A stretch of DNA of 64,000 bases, from assembly GCA_902778105.1 (NCBI GenBank), contig CACYWN010000011.1, positions 61,588-125,587 of the forward strand, given 5' to 3'. Positions 1 to 8,532 of the stretch are shown in pieces (the stretch's first letter is position 1; the number at the start of each line of letters is the position of its first letter). The notes under the pieces were generated by a model that saw only the letters and a list, made by a program, of their open reading frames with translations, was not told the origin of the DNA and did no database searches. Both the position numbers and the translations under genes were made by a program. This stretch comes from an uncultured Bacteroidia bacterium. GTDB taxonomy: Bacteria; Bacteroidota; Bacteroidia; Bacteroidales; UBA932.

Positions 1-1
1 G

Positions 2-214
2 CGCTTCTATTTCGTGGACTGGATCGGCAAGGTCACCGGCGTGAACAGGAAGTTCCCGCTGGCGATGATCCTGCTGGTGGACGAAATGTACCGTGCACAG
101 GGCCGGACCTACCGCGTAGTGATCGGCGACCCGATCCCCTGGCAGACCTTCGACGGAAGCAAGAAGCCTGCAGAGTGGGCCGACTGGATCAAAGAAAAAG
201 TTGAAAACCTATAA
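2..214 (+). CDS. Acyltransferase C-terminal fragment, GlsA-like (5' end outside window)
   Basis: Only the last 70 residues are present; the reading frame is open from base 2 to the TAA at 212-214 and continues upstream of the window. The sequence resembles the C-terminus of hemolysin-type lysophospholipid acyltransferases (PlsC fold) of Bacteroidetes. The next gene, 30 nt downstream, is an OlsB/GlsB-type N-acyltransferase. In Bacteroides thetaiotaomicron, glsB and glsA are adjacent and make glycine lipids by N- and then O-acylation. The assignment as the O-acyltransferase rests mainly on that neighbourhood, because the catalytic NH(x5)D motif would lie outside the window. Confidence 0.6.
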   Translation, partial: RFYFVDWIGKVTGVNRKFPLAMILLVDEMYRAQGRTYRVVIGDPIPWQTFDGSKKPAEWADWIKEKVENL

Positions 215-244
215 AACGAATCCCTGTACTAAACCTGCCTGCCC

Positions 245-1222
245 ATGAAAAAGATCATCGACCCCGTCGACAGGGAACTCCTGAAGGCGGAACTCAATCA
301 GGAAACGCACCTGCGGGAAACGAACCGCGCCGGCAACCAGTTGTATGTCGTCGGTCCCGAGGCTGTGAACGTCATCCGGGAAATCGGCCGCTTGCGGGAA
401 ATCGCCTTCCGTAACGATGGCGGCGGCACCGGCGAGCCCATGGACATCGACAAGTTCGACACCGATCCCGCCTACGGTTACCGCCAGCTGGTCCTCTGGG
501 ATCCCCAAGCGGAGGAAATCATCGGCGGCTACCGTTTCTGCCTGTGCGACGAGGCTGTCTACGACCGGTTCGGCCAACCCATCCTGACCTCCGCCCACAT
601 GTTCGAGTTTACCAGGAAGTTCCTCCGGGACTTCCTCCCCTATACCCTTGAACTGGGCCGTTCCTTCGTCTCGGTAGAGTATCAGAGTTCCAAGGCCGGC
701 TCCAAGAGCCTGTACGCCCTGGACAACTTGTTCGACGGAATCGCCGCCCTCGGCGTACTGTACAAGGACCGTGTCAAGTTCTTCTTCGGGAAGATGACCA
801 TGTATCCCAGCTACAATACCGAAGCCCGGGAAATGGTGATGTATTTCCTCAAGAAATACTTCGGGGAGAAGGCCAACCTCATCAAGATCCGCAAGGAGGT
901 CAAGGTGAACAACCCCCGCCGCTTCCACAAGGTCTTCAACGGCAAGGACTACAAGGAAGACTACAAGATTCTCAAGACCGAGGTCCTGAAGCTCGGTGTG
1001 AGCATCCCTCCGCTGGTGAATACCTACATGAACCTGTCCCCTTCCATGATCTACTTCGGAACGGGCATCAACGACGAGTTCGCCGACGTCCTGGACTCCG
1101 GCATCCTCATCGCATTCGAGGAACTGTATCCCGACAAGATCGACCGCCACACCAATTCCTTCCGGAAGATCGGCTGGCGGGCCATCAAGGCCATCCTAAA
1201 GCGCTTCCAGCGCAAGGGCTAG
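245..1222 (+). CDS. glsB: GNAT-fold hemolysin-family N-acyltransferase (GlsB/OlsB-like)
   Basis: The 325-residue protein has the Acetyltransf_5 (hemolysin/OlsB) domain over roughly residues 35-200. The region from VNVIREIGRLREIAFR through PAYGYRQLVLWD to TLELGRSFVSVEYQ is typical of acyl-ACP-dependent amino-acid N-acyltransferases. In Bacteroides this family (GlsB) makes monoacyl glycine, the first step of glycine-lipid synthesis; it acts at the inner membrane face. It follows the acyltransferase fragment in the same direction after 30 nt, so an operon is likely. Its 3' end overlaps the convergent thioredoxin gene by 27 nt. Substrate specificity is inferred from family and context. Confidence 0.7.
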   Translation: MKKIIDPVDRELLKAELNQETHLRETNRAGNQLYVVGPEAVNVIREIGRLREIAFRNDGGGTGEPMDIDKFDTDPAYGYRQLVLWDPQAEEIIGGYRFCLCDEAVYDRFGQPILTSAHMFEFTRKFLRDFLPYTLELGRSFVSVEYQSSKAGSKSLYALDNLFDGIAALGVLYKDRVKFFFGKMTMYPSYNTEAREMVMYFLKKYFGEKANLIKIRKEVKVNNPRRFHKVFNGKDYKEDYKILKTEVLKLGVSIPPLVNTYMNLSPSMIYFGTGINDEFADVLDSGILIAFEELYPDKIDRHTNSFRKIGWRAIKAILKRFQRKG

Positions 1223-1705
1223 CTTCTCCACCATCACGGTCCCGAGGACAACCTTCCCGTCCGGCCCCACCAGATACATCGAAGGTATCCATTTGATGTG
1301 GAAATCATCCCCGACCTTGGATTCCTTCTTTGCGACGAAATCGCTGAGCTGCAGCCAGCCGATGCCATTCTCTTCCACGTAGGCGTCAAGTTTCTCCGGC
1401 TCGGTATCGAAGGAAACGCCCACGAAGGTGACTTTGTCGCCGAACTGCGCATACAGTTCCTTCATCCTGGGGACATCGGCCCTGCAGTCAGGGCACCAGG
1501 TGGCCCAGAAATCGTATACGACATATTTCCCGGCAAAATCCGCCTGGGTGCGGACGACACCGGAACGGTCCGGCAGGGAGAAGGCAGGGATGGCCTCGCC
1601 CTTCTTGATCATGTCGACGGCATACTCGCTGTCGGCATCCTTGACGGCGTTCTTGCAGGAAACCAGCGCCGCCACAGCGGCGAGAACAAACAGGATCTTT
1701 TTCAT
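1196..1705 (-). CDS. TlpA-like thioredoxin-fold lipoprotein
   Basis: The 169-residue protein has a lipoprotein signal (hydrophobic stretch ending in VSC, lipidated Cys about residue 17) and a thioredoxin fold with the active-site motif WCPDC (Cys71 and Cys74) after YDFWAT. This is the AhpC/TSA-Redoxin TlpA/ResA group of periplasmic, membrane-anchored disulfide reductases common in Bacteroidetes. Its ATG overlaps the TGA of the upstream DUF5715 gene (ATGA), so the two are translationally coupled. The physiological partner is unknown. It ends in a 27-nt convergent overlap with glsB. Confidence 0.85.
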   Translation of the reverse strand: MKKILFVLAAVAALVSCKNAVKDADSEYAVDMIKKGEAIPAFSLPDRSGVVRTQADFAGKYVVYDFWATWCPDCRADVPRMKELYAQFGDKVTFVGVSFDTEPEKLDAYVEENGIGWLQLSDFVAKKESKVGDDFHIKWIPSMYLVGPDGKVVLGTVMVEKLALALEAL

Positions 1706-2409
1706 TTTCGGACAGTTATATGGAAACAGGTTTGTTTTTTCTCGTATTTCACATAGCAGGCGCCTTCGTCGTGCAGGTCCTTCAGCACCTGCGACAGGGT
1801 GGCACGCAAGTACTCCGGAGGGACATCCGCATAGGGGCGGCCGCGGAGTTCCGGGACCTTGACGTAATGCCAGTAGGACAGATCGAAGGTGGTCCCGTAG
1901 CGATGGGCGGAATTCTCTGAGGCGTTGAGGTTTCCCGTCCTGAGTATCCGGACGTCTTCCTCTGTACGAAGGACGGATGAAACAACCAACTTATTGGGAT
2001 TCAGTCCCTTGGATGCCAGGGAATCCTGGAAATTACGGCCGATCCGCTCCAGCAGGTCAGCCGCGGAAGGAATCAGGAAGGGGATGGAGTGCGTCAGCTG
2101 GTCCACGGTGTACAGCCTGTTGTCCGTGATCTCCACCAGTTTCCCTTTCAAGTGTTCAGCGGCATCCCGGTCTTTCACCGGCGGAACGCCGATCGCCTGC
2201 GCCGTCGCCAGCTGGACGTCGTTCAAGTCATTGAACTCCTTCGCGAACGGGACGTCCCAGATCCGGACGGGATGATTCTCGATGGGGCCGGCGTGAAGCC
2301 AGCGCCAGCTTTTCACCGAACGCACGATCCAGGCGACCAACAGCACCACGATCAGGGTGGCAATGGCCGATACGATCATCCAGAATTTGGTCTTCTTCCT
2401 CAGTTTCAT
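1702..2409 (-). CDS. DUF5715 family protein with M15-like peptidase motif
   Basis: The 235-residue protein has one N-terminal transmembrane helix (about residues 9-30) and a periplasmic domain. Residues 167-176 read SAHRYGTTFD, matching the SxHxxGxAxD zinc signature of M15 D,D-carboxypeptidases apart from Thr for Ala. A late His (about residue 230, in FHITV) could be the third ligand. The DUF5715 label and a cell-wall peptidase role are family-level inference. The long upstream reading-frame extension is discarded because it is antisense to the lipid genes; the ATG at 2409 gives a clean signal anchor. It forms a two-gene unit with the TlpA-like gene. Confidence 0.7.
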   Translation of the reverse strand: MKLRKKTKFWMIVSAIATLIVVLLVAWIVRSVKSWRWLHAGPIENHPVRIWDVPFAKEFNDLNDVQLATAQAIGVPPVKDRDAAEHLKGKLVEITDNRLYTVDQLTHSIPFLIPSAADLLERIGRNFQDSLASKGLNPNKLVVSSVLRTEEDVRILRTGNLNASENSAHRYGTTFDLSYWHYVKVPELRGRPYADVPPEYLRATLSQVLKDLHDEGACYVKYEKKQTCFHITVRK

Positions 2410-2468
2410 CGCATAAATATAGGAATAAATGTCCGGAATGATGCCATTTATAATCAAAAAAGGGCATA

Positions 2469-2501
2469 TTTGCAGAATCCGGATTTTTATTGCTATTTTT
2501 G
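2469..2501 (+). promoter_or_regulatory. Bacteroidetes-type promoter before the CDP-alcohol phosphotransferase gene
   Basis: TTTG at 2469-2472 and TATTTTTG at 2494-2501 are separated by 21 bp, matching the -33/-7 consensus of the Bacteroidetes primary sigma factor. The ATG at 2515 begins only 13 nt after the -7 box, so the 5' leader would be very short. Confidence 0.65.
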
Positions 2502-2514
2502 CAAAAATGGTAAA

Positions 2515-3225
2515 ATGGAAGACAAACGACAAGCAAAACGAATCCAGACATCCATCCTCAATCCCCTGGAGAAAAAAGTCCTCATCCATATAGCCGAGCG
2601 CCTTCCTGCCCGGATGACTTCCGACCAACTCACCTTCATCGGCTTTGTCGGTGCCGTCATCGTCGCGACGGGCTACGCCCTTTCGAACCTGAACCTGAAC
2701 TGGTTGTGGCTTGCCTCCTTCGGTTTCGTCGTGAACTGGTTCGGCGACTCCCTGGACGGCAGTCTGGCCCGGGTGCGCGGCACCCAGCGGAAAATTTACG
2801 GCTTTTTCATCGACCACAATGTGGATGTCATCAACGAGTGCATCATGTTTACCGGTGTTGGCCTTTCTCCGCTGGTGAACATGACCTTCATGGCGGGCGT
2901 CCTGGTGGCTTACCTGGCGCTCAGCGTATACGTATACATAGACTGCTATCTCAAGGGGGAACACCGTCTGACCTACGGCGGCCTTGGCCCTACCGAATTC
3001 CGCATCCTCGCCATCCTGGTGAACACCCTGTTCATCTATATCCCGTTCCTCACCCAGTGGAAACATCATGTCGTCCTCTTCCACAACGAGTTCGAATTCG
3101 GCATCCTGGACGGCATCGCCGTCACGGTCGCCTTCATCCTCTTTTTCTTCTATCTGGTAAGTTTTCTGAGGGATATCCGGTATTTCAAGCGAATCGACCC
3201 CCCGAAACCTTTCGACAAGGCGTAG
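2515..3225 (+). CDS. CDP-alcohol phosphatidyltransferase family protein
   Basis: The 236-residue polytopic membrane protein carries the CDP-alcohol phosphotransferase signature from GDSLDGSLARV to FFIDHNVD (DxxDGxxAR...GxxxDxxxD), whose Asp residues bind the metal and catalyse head-group transfer to a CDP-activated lipid. The acceptor alcohol cannot be read from the sequence. The start at 2515 is chosen because it begins the conserved protein and lies just behind a good promoter; the longer frame is antisense to the DUF5715 gene. It is followed after 3 nt by an acyltransferase and then an SDR, suggesting a three-gene lipid-synthesis operon. Confidence 0.85.
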   Translation: MEDKRQAKRIQTSILNPLEKKVLIHIAERLPARMTSDQLTFIGFVGAVIVATGYALSNLNLNWLWLASFGFVVNWFGDSLDGSLARVRGTQRKIYGFFIDHNVDVINECIMFTGVGLSPLVNMTFMAGVLVAYLALSVYVYIDCYLKGEHRLTYGGLGPTEFRILAILVNTLFIYIPFLTQWKHHVVLFHNEFEFGILDGIAVTVAFILFFFYLVSFLRDIRYFKRIDPPKPFDKA

Positions 3226-3228
3226 TCC

Positions 3229-4110
3229 ATGGTCGTCATCACGCAGCAGGACGCGGCTGAAAGGGTTTCCCCGGCCTTCAAAGGGCTCAAAGGGAAGTTG
3301 CTGTTCAAGCTCGTCACCGACATAACCGGCATCGCGAAAGTCAACGCCTTGCACGACCGGGTTGACAAGACCGGGGTATCCTATGGTCCCCCGTTCGCCA
3401 AGGCTATCCTGGACGAGGTCGGCATCGATTTCCGCATCGGGAATCCGGAGAGGCTGGACGCCCTGCCGGAAGGACCGTTCATCGTCATCGCAAACCATAT
3501 CTACGGTCATATCGACGGCATCTGCCTGCTGGACATCTTCGGGCGGCAGCGTCCCGAGACGAAGGTGATGGTCAATGAGATGCTCACCTGGATTCCCGGC
3601 CTTGCCCCGAGTTTCATCGCCGTCAACCCTGTCACCGCCGCCAACAAGGGCGTGATATCGGATACCAGCATCAACGGCGTCAAGAATGCCCTGCTCCAAC
3701 TGCGGGAAGGCGGTCCCCTGTGCCTGTTCCCGTCCGGAGCGGTCGCCGACCTCAAGCCGCGGGAGCATTGGACGCTCAGCGAACGCGACTGGCAGGACGC
3801 GGCCATCCGGCTCATCCGGAAAGCCCGTGTACCCGTCGTTCCCGTCCGTTTCTTCGACCGGAATTCCCGTTTCTACTACGCGCTCGGCCTTATCGACTAC
3901 CGGCTGCGTTTCATCCGCCTTTTCCACGAAGTGTTCAACAAGCGCGGAACCTGCCCGAGAGTGGGAATCGGTGCTCCCATCACGGTCGAGCAGCAGGAGC
4001 AGTACCCTGATTTACAAGCATTCAAGGCCTTCCTGCGAAGCAGCGTCTACGACATGCCTCTTCCGGAGACCTTCGTCAACCGATCCCGAATATGGAAATC
4101 AAGCAAGTGA
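3229..4110 (+). CDS. Lysophospholipid acyltransferase family protein (hemolysin-type PlsC)
   Basis: The 293-residue protein has the acyltransferase motif IANHIYGHIDGI with His90 and Asp96 spaced as in the NHPxGGxD variant of Bacteroidetes hemolysin/GlsA-type enzymes, and a second block LCLFPSGAVADL typical of PlsC family motif III. It should transfer an acyl group to a lyso- or amino-lipid at the membrane. It starts 3 nt after the CDP-alcohol phosphotransferase and overlaps the downstream SDR gene by 19 nt. Being a second GlsA-like enzyme near a glsB homologue, it may act on a different lipid; that is inference. Confidence 0.8.
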   Translation: MVVITQQDAAERVSPAFKGLKGKLLFKLVTDITGIAKVNALHDRVDKTGVSYGPPFAKAILDEVGIDFRIGNPERLDALPEGPFIVIANHIYGHIDGICLLDIFGRQRPETKVMVNEMLTWIPGLAPSFIAVNPVTAANKGVISDTSINGVKNALLQLREGGPLCLFPSGAVADLKPREHWTLSERDWQDAAIRLIRKARVPVVPVRFFDRNSRFYYALGLIDYRLRFIRLFHEVFNKRGTCPRVGIGAPITVEQQEQYPDLQAFKAFLRSSVYDMPLPETFVNRSRIWKSSK

Positions 4111-4910
4111 AAGTCGTCCTCCTGACCGGAGGAAGCAGCGGCATCGGAGCCGCCACCGCCCGGCTGCTCGCCGAGTCGGGCATCACCGTCTATGCCGGCT
4201 CCCGCCGCGGAACCGTCGAGAAACCAGCCCCCCGCATATTCCCGGTCCAACTGGACGTCAATGACGAGGACTCCTTGAAAAGCGTCGTGGAACGCATCGT
4301 TTCCGAGCAGGGACACCTGGATGCCGTCGTCTGCAATGCCGGCAACGGCATTTACGGGCCGGTGGAAGGGGCCTCTGACGAAGAACTCCGGTACCAGTTC
4401 GAAACCTGTTTCTTCGGATCCTTCAAGACGGTCCAGGCATGCCTCCCGGTTTTCCGCCGGCAGGGATTCGGGCGCATCGTCACCGTCACCTCGGTGATGG
4501 CCATCCTCCAACTCCCCTTCCAGGGCTTCTATTCCGCTGCCAAGGCAGCCTTGCTCTCTCTGAGCGAGTCCCTTTCGATGGAACTGAAAGGGACGGGCAT
4601 CGAATGCTGCAGCGTCCTCCCGGGCGATGTCGCCACCGGTTTCACGGCGGCCCGGAAGTTCACCGTCGCCGCCCAGGATCCCGGTTCCCCTTACCGGGAA
4701 AGGATGGACCGCAACCTGAAGAAGATCGAAAAAGACGAGCTGGGCGGCATGATGCCGGAAGTGATCGGCAAGGCCATCCGGAAGCAGCTGACCCGGAAGC
4801 ACATGGCCGTCCGGGTCATTCCGAGGATTGACTACGGGGCCGTCGGTCTCCTGGTCCGGATCCTGCCCGAACGGGGAAAAATCTGGCTCCTGAACCTTCT
4901 CTACAGTTGA
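4092..4910 (+). CDS. Short-chain dehydrogenase/reductase
   Basis: The 272-residue classical SDR has the nucleotide-binding motif TGGSSGIG (residues 12-19), NAG at 82-84, a catalytic Ser near 134, and YSAAK with Tyr147 and Lys151. It should perform NAD(P)H-dependent reduction or oxidation. The 19-nt overlap with the acyltransferase and the neighbouring CDP-alcohol phosphotransferase point to a lipid substrate, for instance a keto- or ketosphinganine-like intermediate, but this is not shown by the sequence. Confidence 0.85.
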   Translation: MEIKQVKVVLLTGGSSGIGAATARLLAESGITVYAGSRRGTVEKPAPRIFPVQLDVNDEDSLKSVVERIVSEQGHLDAVVCNAGNGIYGPVEGASDEELRYQFETCFFGSFKTVQACLPVFRRQGFGRIVTVTSVMAILQLPFQGFYSAAKAALLSLSESLSMELKGTGIECCSVLPGDVATGFTAARKFTVAAQDPGSPYRERMDRNLKKIEKDELGGMMPEVIGKAIRKQLTRKHMAVRVIPRIDYGAVGLLVRILPERGKIWLLNLLYS

Positions 4911-4914
4911 GTCA

Positions 4915-4946
4915 TTTGCGGCTTTCCCGAAAAAAACGTATATTTG
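4915..4946 (+). promoter_or_regulatory. Promoter of the DUF5686 gene
   Basis: TTTG at 4915-4918, a 20-bp spacer and TATATTTG at 4939-4946 match the Bacteroidetes consensus. It lies right after the SDR stop codon, so the DUF5686 gene can be transcribed on its own; the ATG follows 7 nt later. Confidence 0.65.
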
Positions 4947-4953
4947 ACGGATT

Positions 4954-7434
4954 ATGTCGAGATTCCGTCTCATAGCGTTGTGGTTGCTGTTCCTGCTGCC
5001 CGCCCTGGTCTCCGCCCAAGTGACCCGGGTCCGGGGCACCGTGACGGATTCCCGAACGGGTCAGGGTATCCCCTATGCCCTGGTCTATTTCGAAGGGACG
5101 ATGATCGGCGTATCCTCCGACCGGTCCGGCAATTACCACATCGACAGCGACGATGCATCCTCCAATCTGGTGCTTACGGTCATCGTGGACGGATACAAGT
5201 CCCAGTCCTTTCCGATTGAAAACGGCGTCAACGCCCTGTTGGACATCGTCCTCAATCCCGAAGACAAGTCTGAATCCGACCAGGGGATCTACCTCCGTTC
5301 CATCCTGTATGAACTGGAGAACAACCGTCCCCGGCACGATCCGGAGCGGCGGGACGCCTGGCAGGCCGGCATTTACAGCAAGGTGGAACTGGCTGTCGCC
5401 AACGTGGACAACATCGTCGGAAAGGCCATCTTCCGGAAGATGAACGACCTGATCCCGGAACTGCAGGATTCTACGGCCTTCAACGGCTACATTCCGGTCC
5501 TTCTCTCCGAAGCCATCCTCCGGAGGTACCATTCCGTCAACCCCTCCGTGGACAAGGAAGTGTTCGAAGCCAGCCGCATCTCCGGCCTGGACCAGCAGAA
5601 CGTCCTCCGCCAGTTCACCGGCTCCTCCACCCTGCGGATGAACTTCTACCGGGACATCATCCCCGTCTTCAACATCAGCATCCCCTCCCCGGCCAGTTCC
5701 ATGGGGCACGTCTTTTATAACTATTCCCTGGTGGATAGCCTTTCCCTCGGCGGCCGGAAGACCTATTCGGTCACGTTCACGCCCAAGAAACTGATCACCT
5801 CCCCCACGTTCGAGGGAAGGATGGAAATCGATGCGGAGGACTTCGCCATCCACAGCGTCTACGCACGCCTGTCCCCCACATCGAACATCAACTGGATCAG
5901 GCAGATCGTCGTGGACAGCGAGAACGAGCGGCGGGAAGACGGCACCTGGTTCTTCCGGGACGAACAGATGTTCCTGGACGCAGCCTTGCGCATGAATGAC
6001 AAAGTCACCGTCGTCTCCGTCCAGATGAAACGTGACATGCAGTACACGTCCGTCGAATTCGGTCCCTTCCCGGGTGTAGAGGGCATGACAGGGGGCGACA
6101 AGGTCGAGGTGGGAGAACAGCCGGAAAAGGATTCCCTCTGGTGGGACGGGGCCCGTCCCGGAGATTTGACAGTCCGGGAAAAGGCCATCTTTACCACGGC
6201 TGAACGCTTCAAGGAGAAGCCCTCCTTCAAATGGCTTTCCGCCCTGGGGAACATGTTCACGACCGGATACCTCGAGAATACGGACATCGGCATCGGCTAT
6301 GGCCCCTGGGAACGGACCGTCACATTCAACGGGACGGAAGGCGTGCGCCTGCAGGTCGGCGGCCATACGACCAAGGAATTCAGCAGGAAGGTCCGGATCT
6401 TCGGTTTCGCCGCCTACGGCTTCCAGGACCGCCGGTGGAAAGGAGGCGCATCCACTGAATTCATGCTGGGAGACAACCAGAAACGGACGAACAAACTCAC
6501 CGTTTCGGCAGGCATCGACTATGAGAGCCTGGGACGGGGGTCCGGCGTCTTCACGGAGAAAAACATCATCAACTCCCTGCTGGCTCCGGGCGGTTTCGAC
6601 AAGCAAGGACTGGTTTTCAACGCCCAGATTGAACATCAGTACGAGTTCAGCCCGAACTTCAATTCAACCATTGCCCTTCAGCACAGGCGGATCTATGCGA
6701 ATCCGGACGTTCCTCTCGTCCGCCCTGACGGGACCCTGGCCGCGAGCTGCTCGGTCAACCAGATCCACTGGACCGGCCGGTTCTCCTGGGACGAGCGTAT
6801 CAACCGGGGCGTCTTTGACAAGGCCTATATCTTCACCCGGTATCCTATCGTATCGGTGGACCTTCTGGGCGGTATCAAGGGCATCACGGCAGACGACTGT
6901 TCCTTCCTGCGGGGCGAGCTTACCGTAGACTGGCGGATTCCTGCCGGATTTCTGGGATTCGGCAACCTGCACCTGAACGGCGGTGCCATCCTCGGATCCG
7001 TCCCCTATCCGCTGCTGAAGCTCCATGAAGGAAACCAGAGCCAACTGTTCGGCAGCCCCGTTGTGGGTCTCCTTGCGAAGTCGGCCTTCTCGATGATGAA
7101 CTTCTACGAGTTCGGGTCCGACCGCTGGGTCACCGGCTACTACGAACATAATTTCAACGGCCTGATGCTGGGTGTCATCCCGCTTGTCAAGGAACTTAAC
7201 CTCCGCGAGGTAGTCACCATTCGCGGCGCCTGGGGCACCATCACCGAACGCAACCGCAGCCAGGCTCCATTCCTGTTGATGGAAGGCCTTAACTCCCTGG
7301 AAACGCCTTACGTGGAAGCTGGCGTAGGCATCGCGAACATCTTCCATCTGGTCCGGGTGGACTGCTTCTGGAAGCTTACCCACCGCAATGGCCGGGATTT
7401 CTGCGTGAACATCGGCATCGATCTCGATTTCTGA
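4954..7434 (+). CDS. DUF5686 outer-membrane protein with carboxypeptidase-regulatory-like domain
   Basis: The 826-residue protein has a Sec signal peptide (LLFLLPALVSAQ, cleavage about residue 22), a CarboxypepD_reg-like beta-sandwich (about residues 25-105, starting VRGTVTDSRTGQGIPYALV), and a long C-terminal region rich in alternating aromatic/polar strands ending in aromatic residues (DLDF), as in outer-membrane barrels. This is the domain order of the Bacteroidetes DUF5686 family. The function is unknown; it is presumably an outer-membrane assembly or transport protein. It converges on the DUF4249 gene with 13 nt between stops. Confidence 0.8.
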   Translation: MSRFRLIALWLLFLLPALVSAQVTRVRGTVTDSRTGQGIPYALVYFEGTMIGVSSDRSGNYHIDSDDASSNLVLTVIVDGYKSQSFPIENGVNALLDIVLNPEDKSESDQGIYLRSILYELENNRPRHDPERRDAWQAGIYSKVELAVANVDNIVGKAIFRKMNDLIPELQDSTAFNGYIPVLLSEAILRRYHSVNPSVDKEVFEASRISGLDQQNVLRQFTGSSTLRMNFYRDIIPVFNISIPSPASSMGHVFYNYSLVDSLSLGGRKTYSVTFTPKKLITSPTFEGRMEIDAEDFAIHSVYARLSPTSNINWIRQIVVDSENERREDGTWFFRDEQMFLDAALRMNDKVTVVSVQMKRDMQYTSVEFGPFPGVEGMTGGDKVEVGEQPEKDSLWWDGARPGDLTVREKAIFTTAERFKEKPSFKWLSALGNMFTTGYLENTDIGIGYGPWERTVTFNGTEGVRLQVGGHTTKEFSRKVRIFGFAAYGFQDRRWKGGASTEFMLGDNQKRTNKLTVSAGIDYESLGRGSGVFTEKNIINSLLAPGGFDKQGLVFNAQIEHQYEFSPNFNSTIALQHRRIYANPDVPLVRPDGTLAASCSVNQIHWTGRFSWDERINRGVFDKAYIFTRYPIVSVDLLGGIKGITADDCSFLRGELTVDWRIPAGFLGFGNLHLNGGAILGSVPYPLLKLHEGNQSQLFGSPVVGLLAKSAFSMMNFYEFGSDRWVTGYYEHNFNGLMLGVIPLVKELNLREVVTIRGAWGTITERNRSQAPFLLMEGLNSLETPYVEAGVGIANIFHLVRVDCFWKLTHRNGRDFCVNIGIDLDF

Positions 7435-7447
7435 TGGTCGTGGATTT

Positions 7448-8527
7448 CTAATAGTATATGACGTCGTCCATGGGTGGATATTCCTGTGTACACGTGTAGA
7501 ACGGAATCTCAGACACCGTCTCCACGCCCACGAAGCCCAGTCCTCCTTCCACGTTCGTAGGCAGCGTCGTCGGTTCCACCAGGAAACTCATGTCCGTCCC
7601 GAAGGTTTCCAGGATCTCCAGCGACTTGAAATAGTGATACTCCGGAAAATCCAGGCTCCTGAGCTGGAGAGTGACGCGCCGGGAGACCTTCCGCTTCATG
7701 GATCTGAGTTTCTCCCAGTCAATCTCGTCCCCCATCCAATCCGGAACATAGATACCGTAATGAAAACCCTCCGGGAGACGGAAACTGTCGTGGTAGACCA
7801 GCGGCCGGATCGTTCCTTCGCGGCCGGAAAAAGGGGTGTCCGAGAAACAGTGATAGGAATTCTCTGCCGCAAGAAGGGCCCCGAGGTCGGCACCGCCCGT
7901 CTTGCCCGCCCCTTCGCTGATGACCGGGTCGAAACCCGTTTCCACCCAGAGGGAGGATTCCGAGGTACCGGAATAACCGGGAACCGGATTGCCCTCCTCG
8001 TCCAGATAGGTGAACTCGTCCACCATCCGGCCATCGACCCGGTAGAAGGAGGTCCCTGGCAGGTCCTCGAATTCCGTCTTCAGCTGCAGATAGGTGGAAG
8101 CATCCCCCATATAGGACATCCGGACCGTCGAGGTATCCAAGGATGAGATGGTTACGGCTTCCGGCACCGTCACCGTGGAAGACAGGGTCATCTCCCCGGA
8201 CCGGGCCTCGATCCGGATTTCGTCCCCGGGCTTGAAAACTGATTCAAACGTATAGGCCGTTTCCCACTCCCCTTCGTAGGAAGCGGGGATCTCCTCTGCG
8301 ACCGCGGCCTGCATTCCGTTCACGAAAATGCGGACCTGCGCCCCGGGCATCGCACGGACCCGGCTCTTCTGACTGACGGAGAGGAAGACCGAGTGGACCG
8401 GCTCCAGCGTATTCAGCTGCGCATTCATCACCCCGACCGGCTCGTTATCCCCGACGGGAAGCACCACCTCTTCGTGGCAGGAGGCCGCCAGGAAGGAAAG
8501 GACAGACAGGAAAACAATCTTTTTCAT
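7448..8527 (-). CDS. DUF4249 lipoprotein
   Basis: The 359-residue protein has a lipoprotein signal with the lipobox FLAASC (Cys17) followed by an Ig-like region with extracytoplasmic character. DUF4249 proteins are encoded next to TonB-dependent receptors with carboxypeptidase-regulatory plugs throughout Bacteroidetes, exactly as here: the receptor ends 5 nt upstream of this ATG. It is presumed to be a surface-exposed partner of that receptor; the ligand is unknown. It is the last gene of a minus-strand run reaching back to 13246. Confidence 0.85.
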   Translation of the reverse strand: MKKIVFLSVLSFLAASCHEEVVLPVGDNEPVGVMNAQLNTLEPVHSVFLSVSQKSRVRAMPGAQVRIFVNGMQAAVAEEIPASYEGEWETAYTFESVFKPGDEIRIEARSGEMTLSSTVTVPEAVTISSLDTSTVRMSYMGDASTYLQLKTEFEDLPGTSFYRVDGRMVDEFTYLDEEGNPVPGYSGTSESSLWVETGFDPVISEGAGKTGGADLGALLAAENSYHCFSDTPFSGREGTIRPLVYHDSFRLPEGFHYGIYVPDWMGDEIDWEKLRSMKRKVSRRVTLQLRSLDFPEYHYFKSLEILETFGTDMSFLVEPTTLPTNVEGGLGFVGVETVSEIPFYTCTQEYPPMDDVIYY

Positions 8528-8532
8528 CGCCG

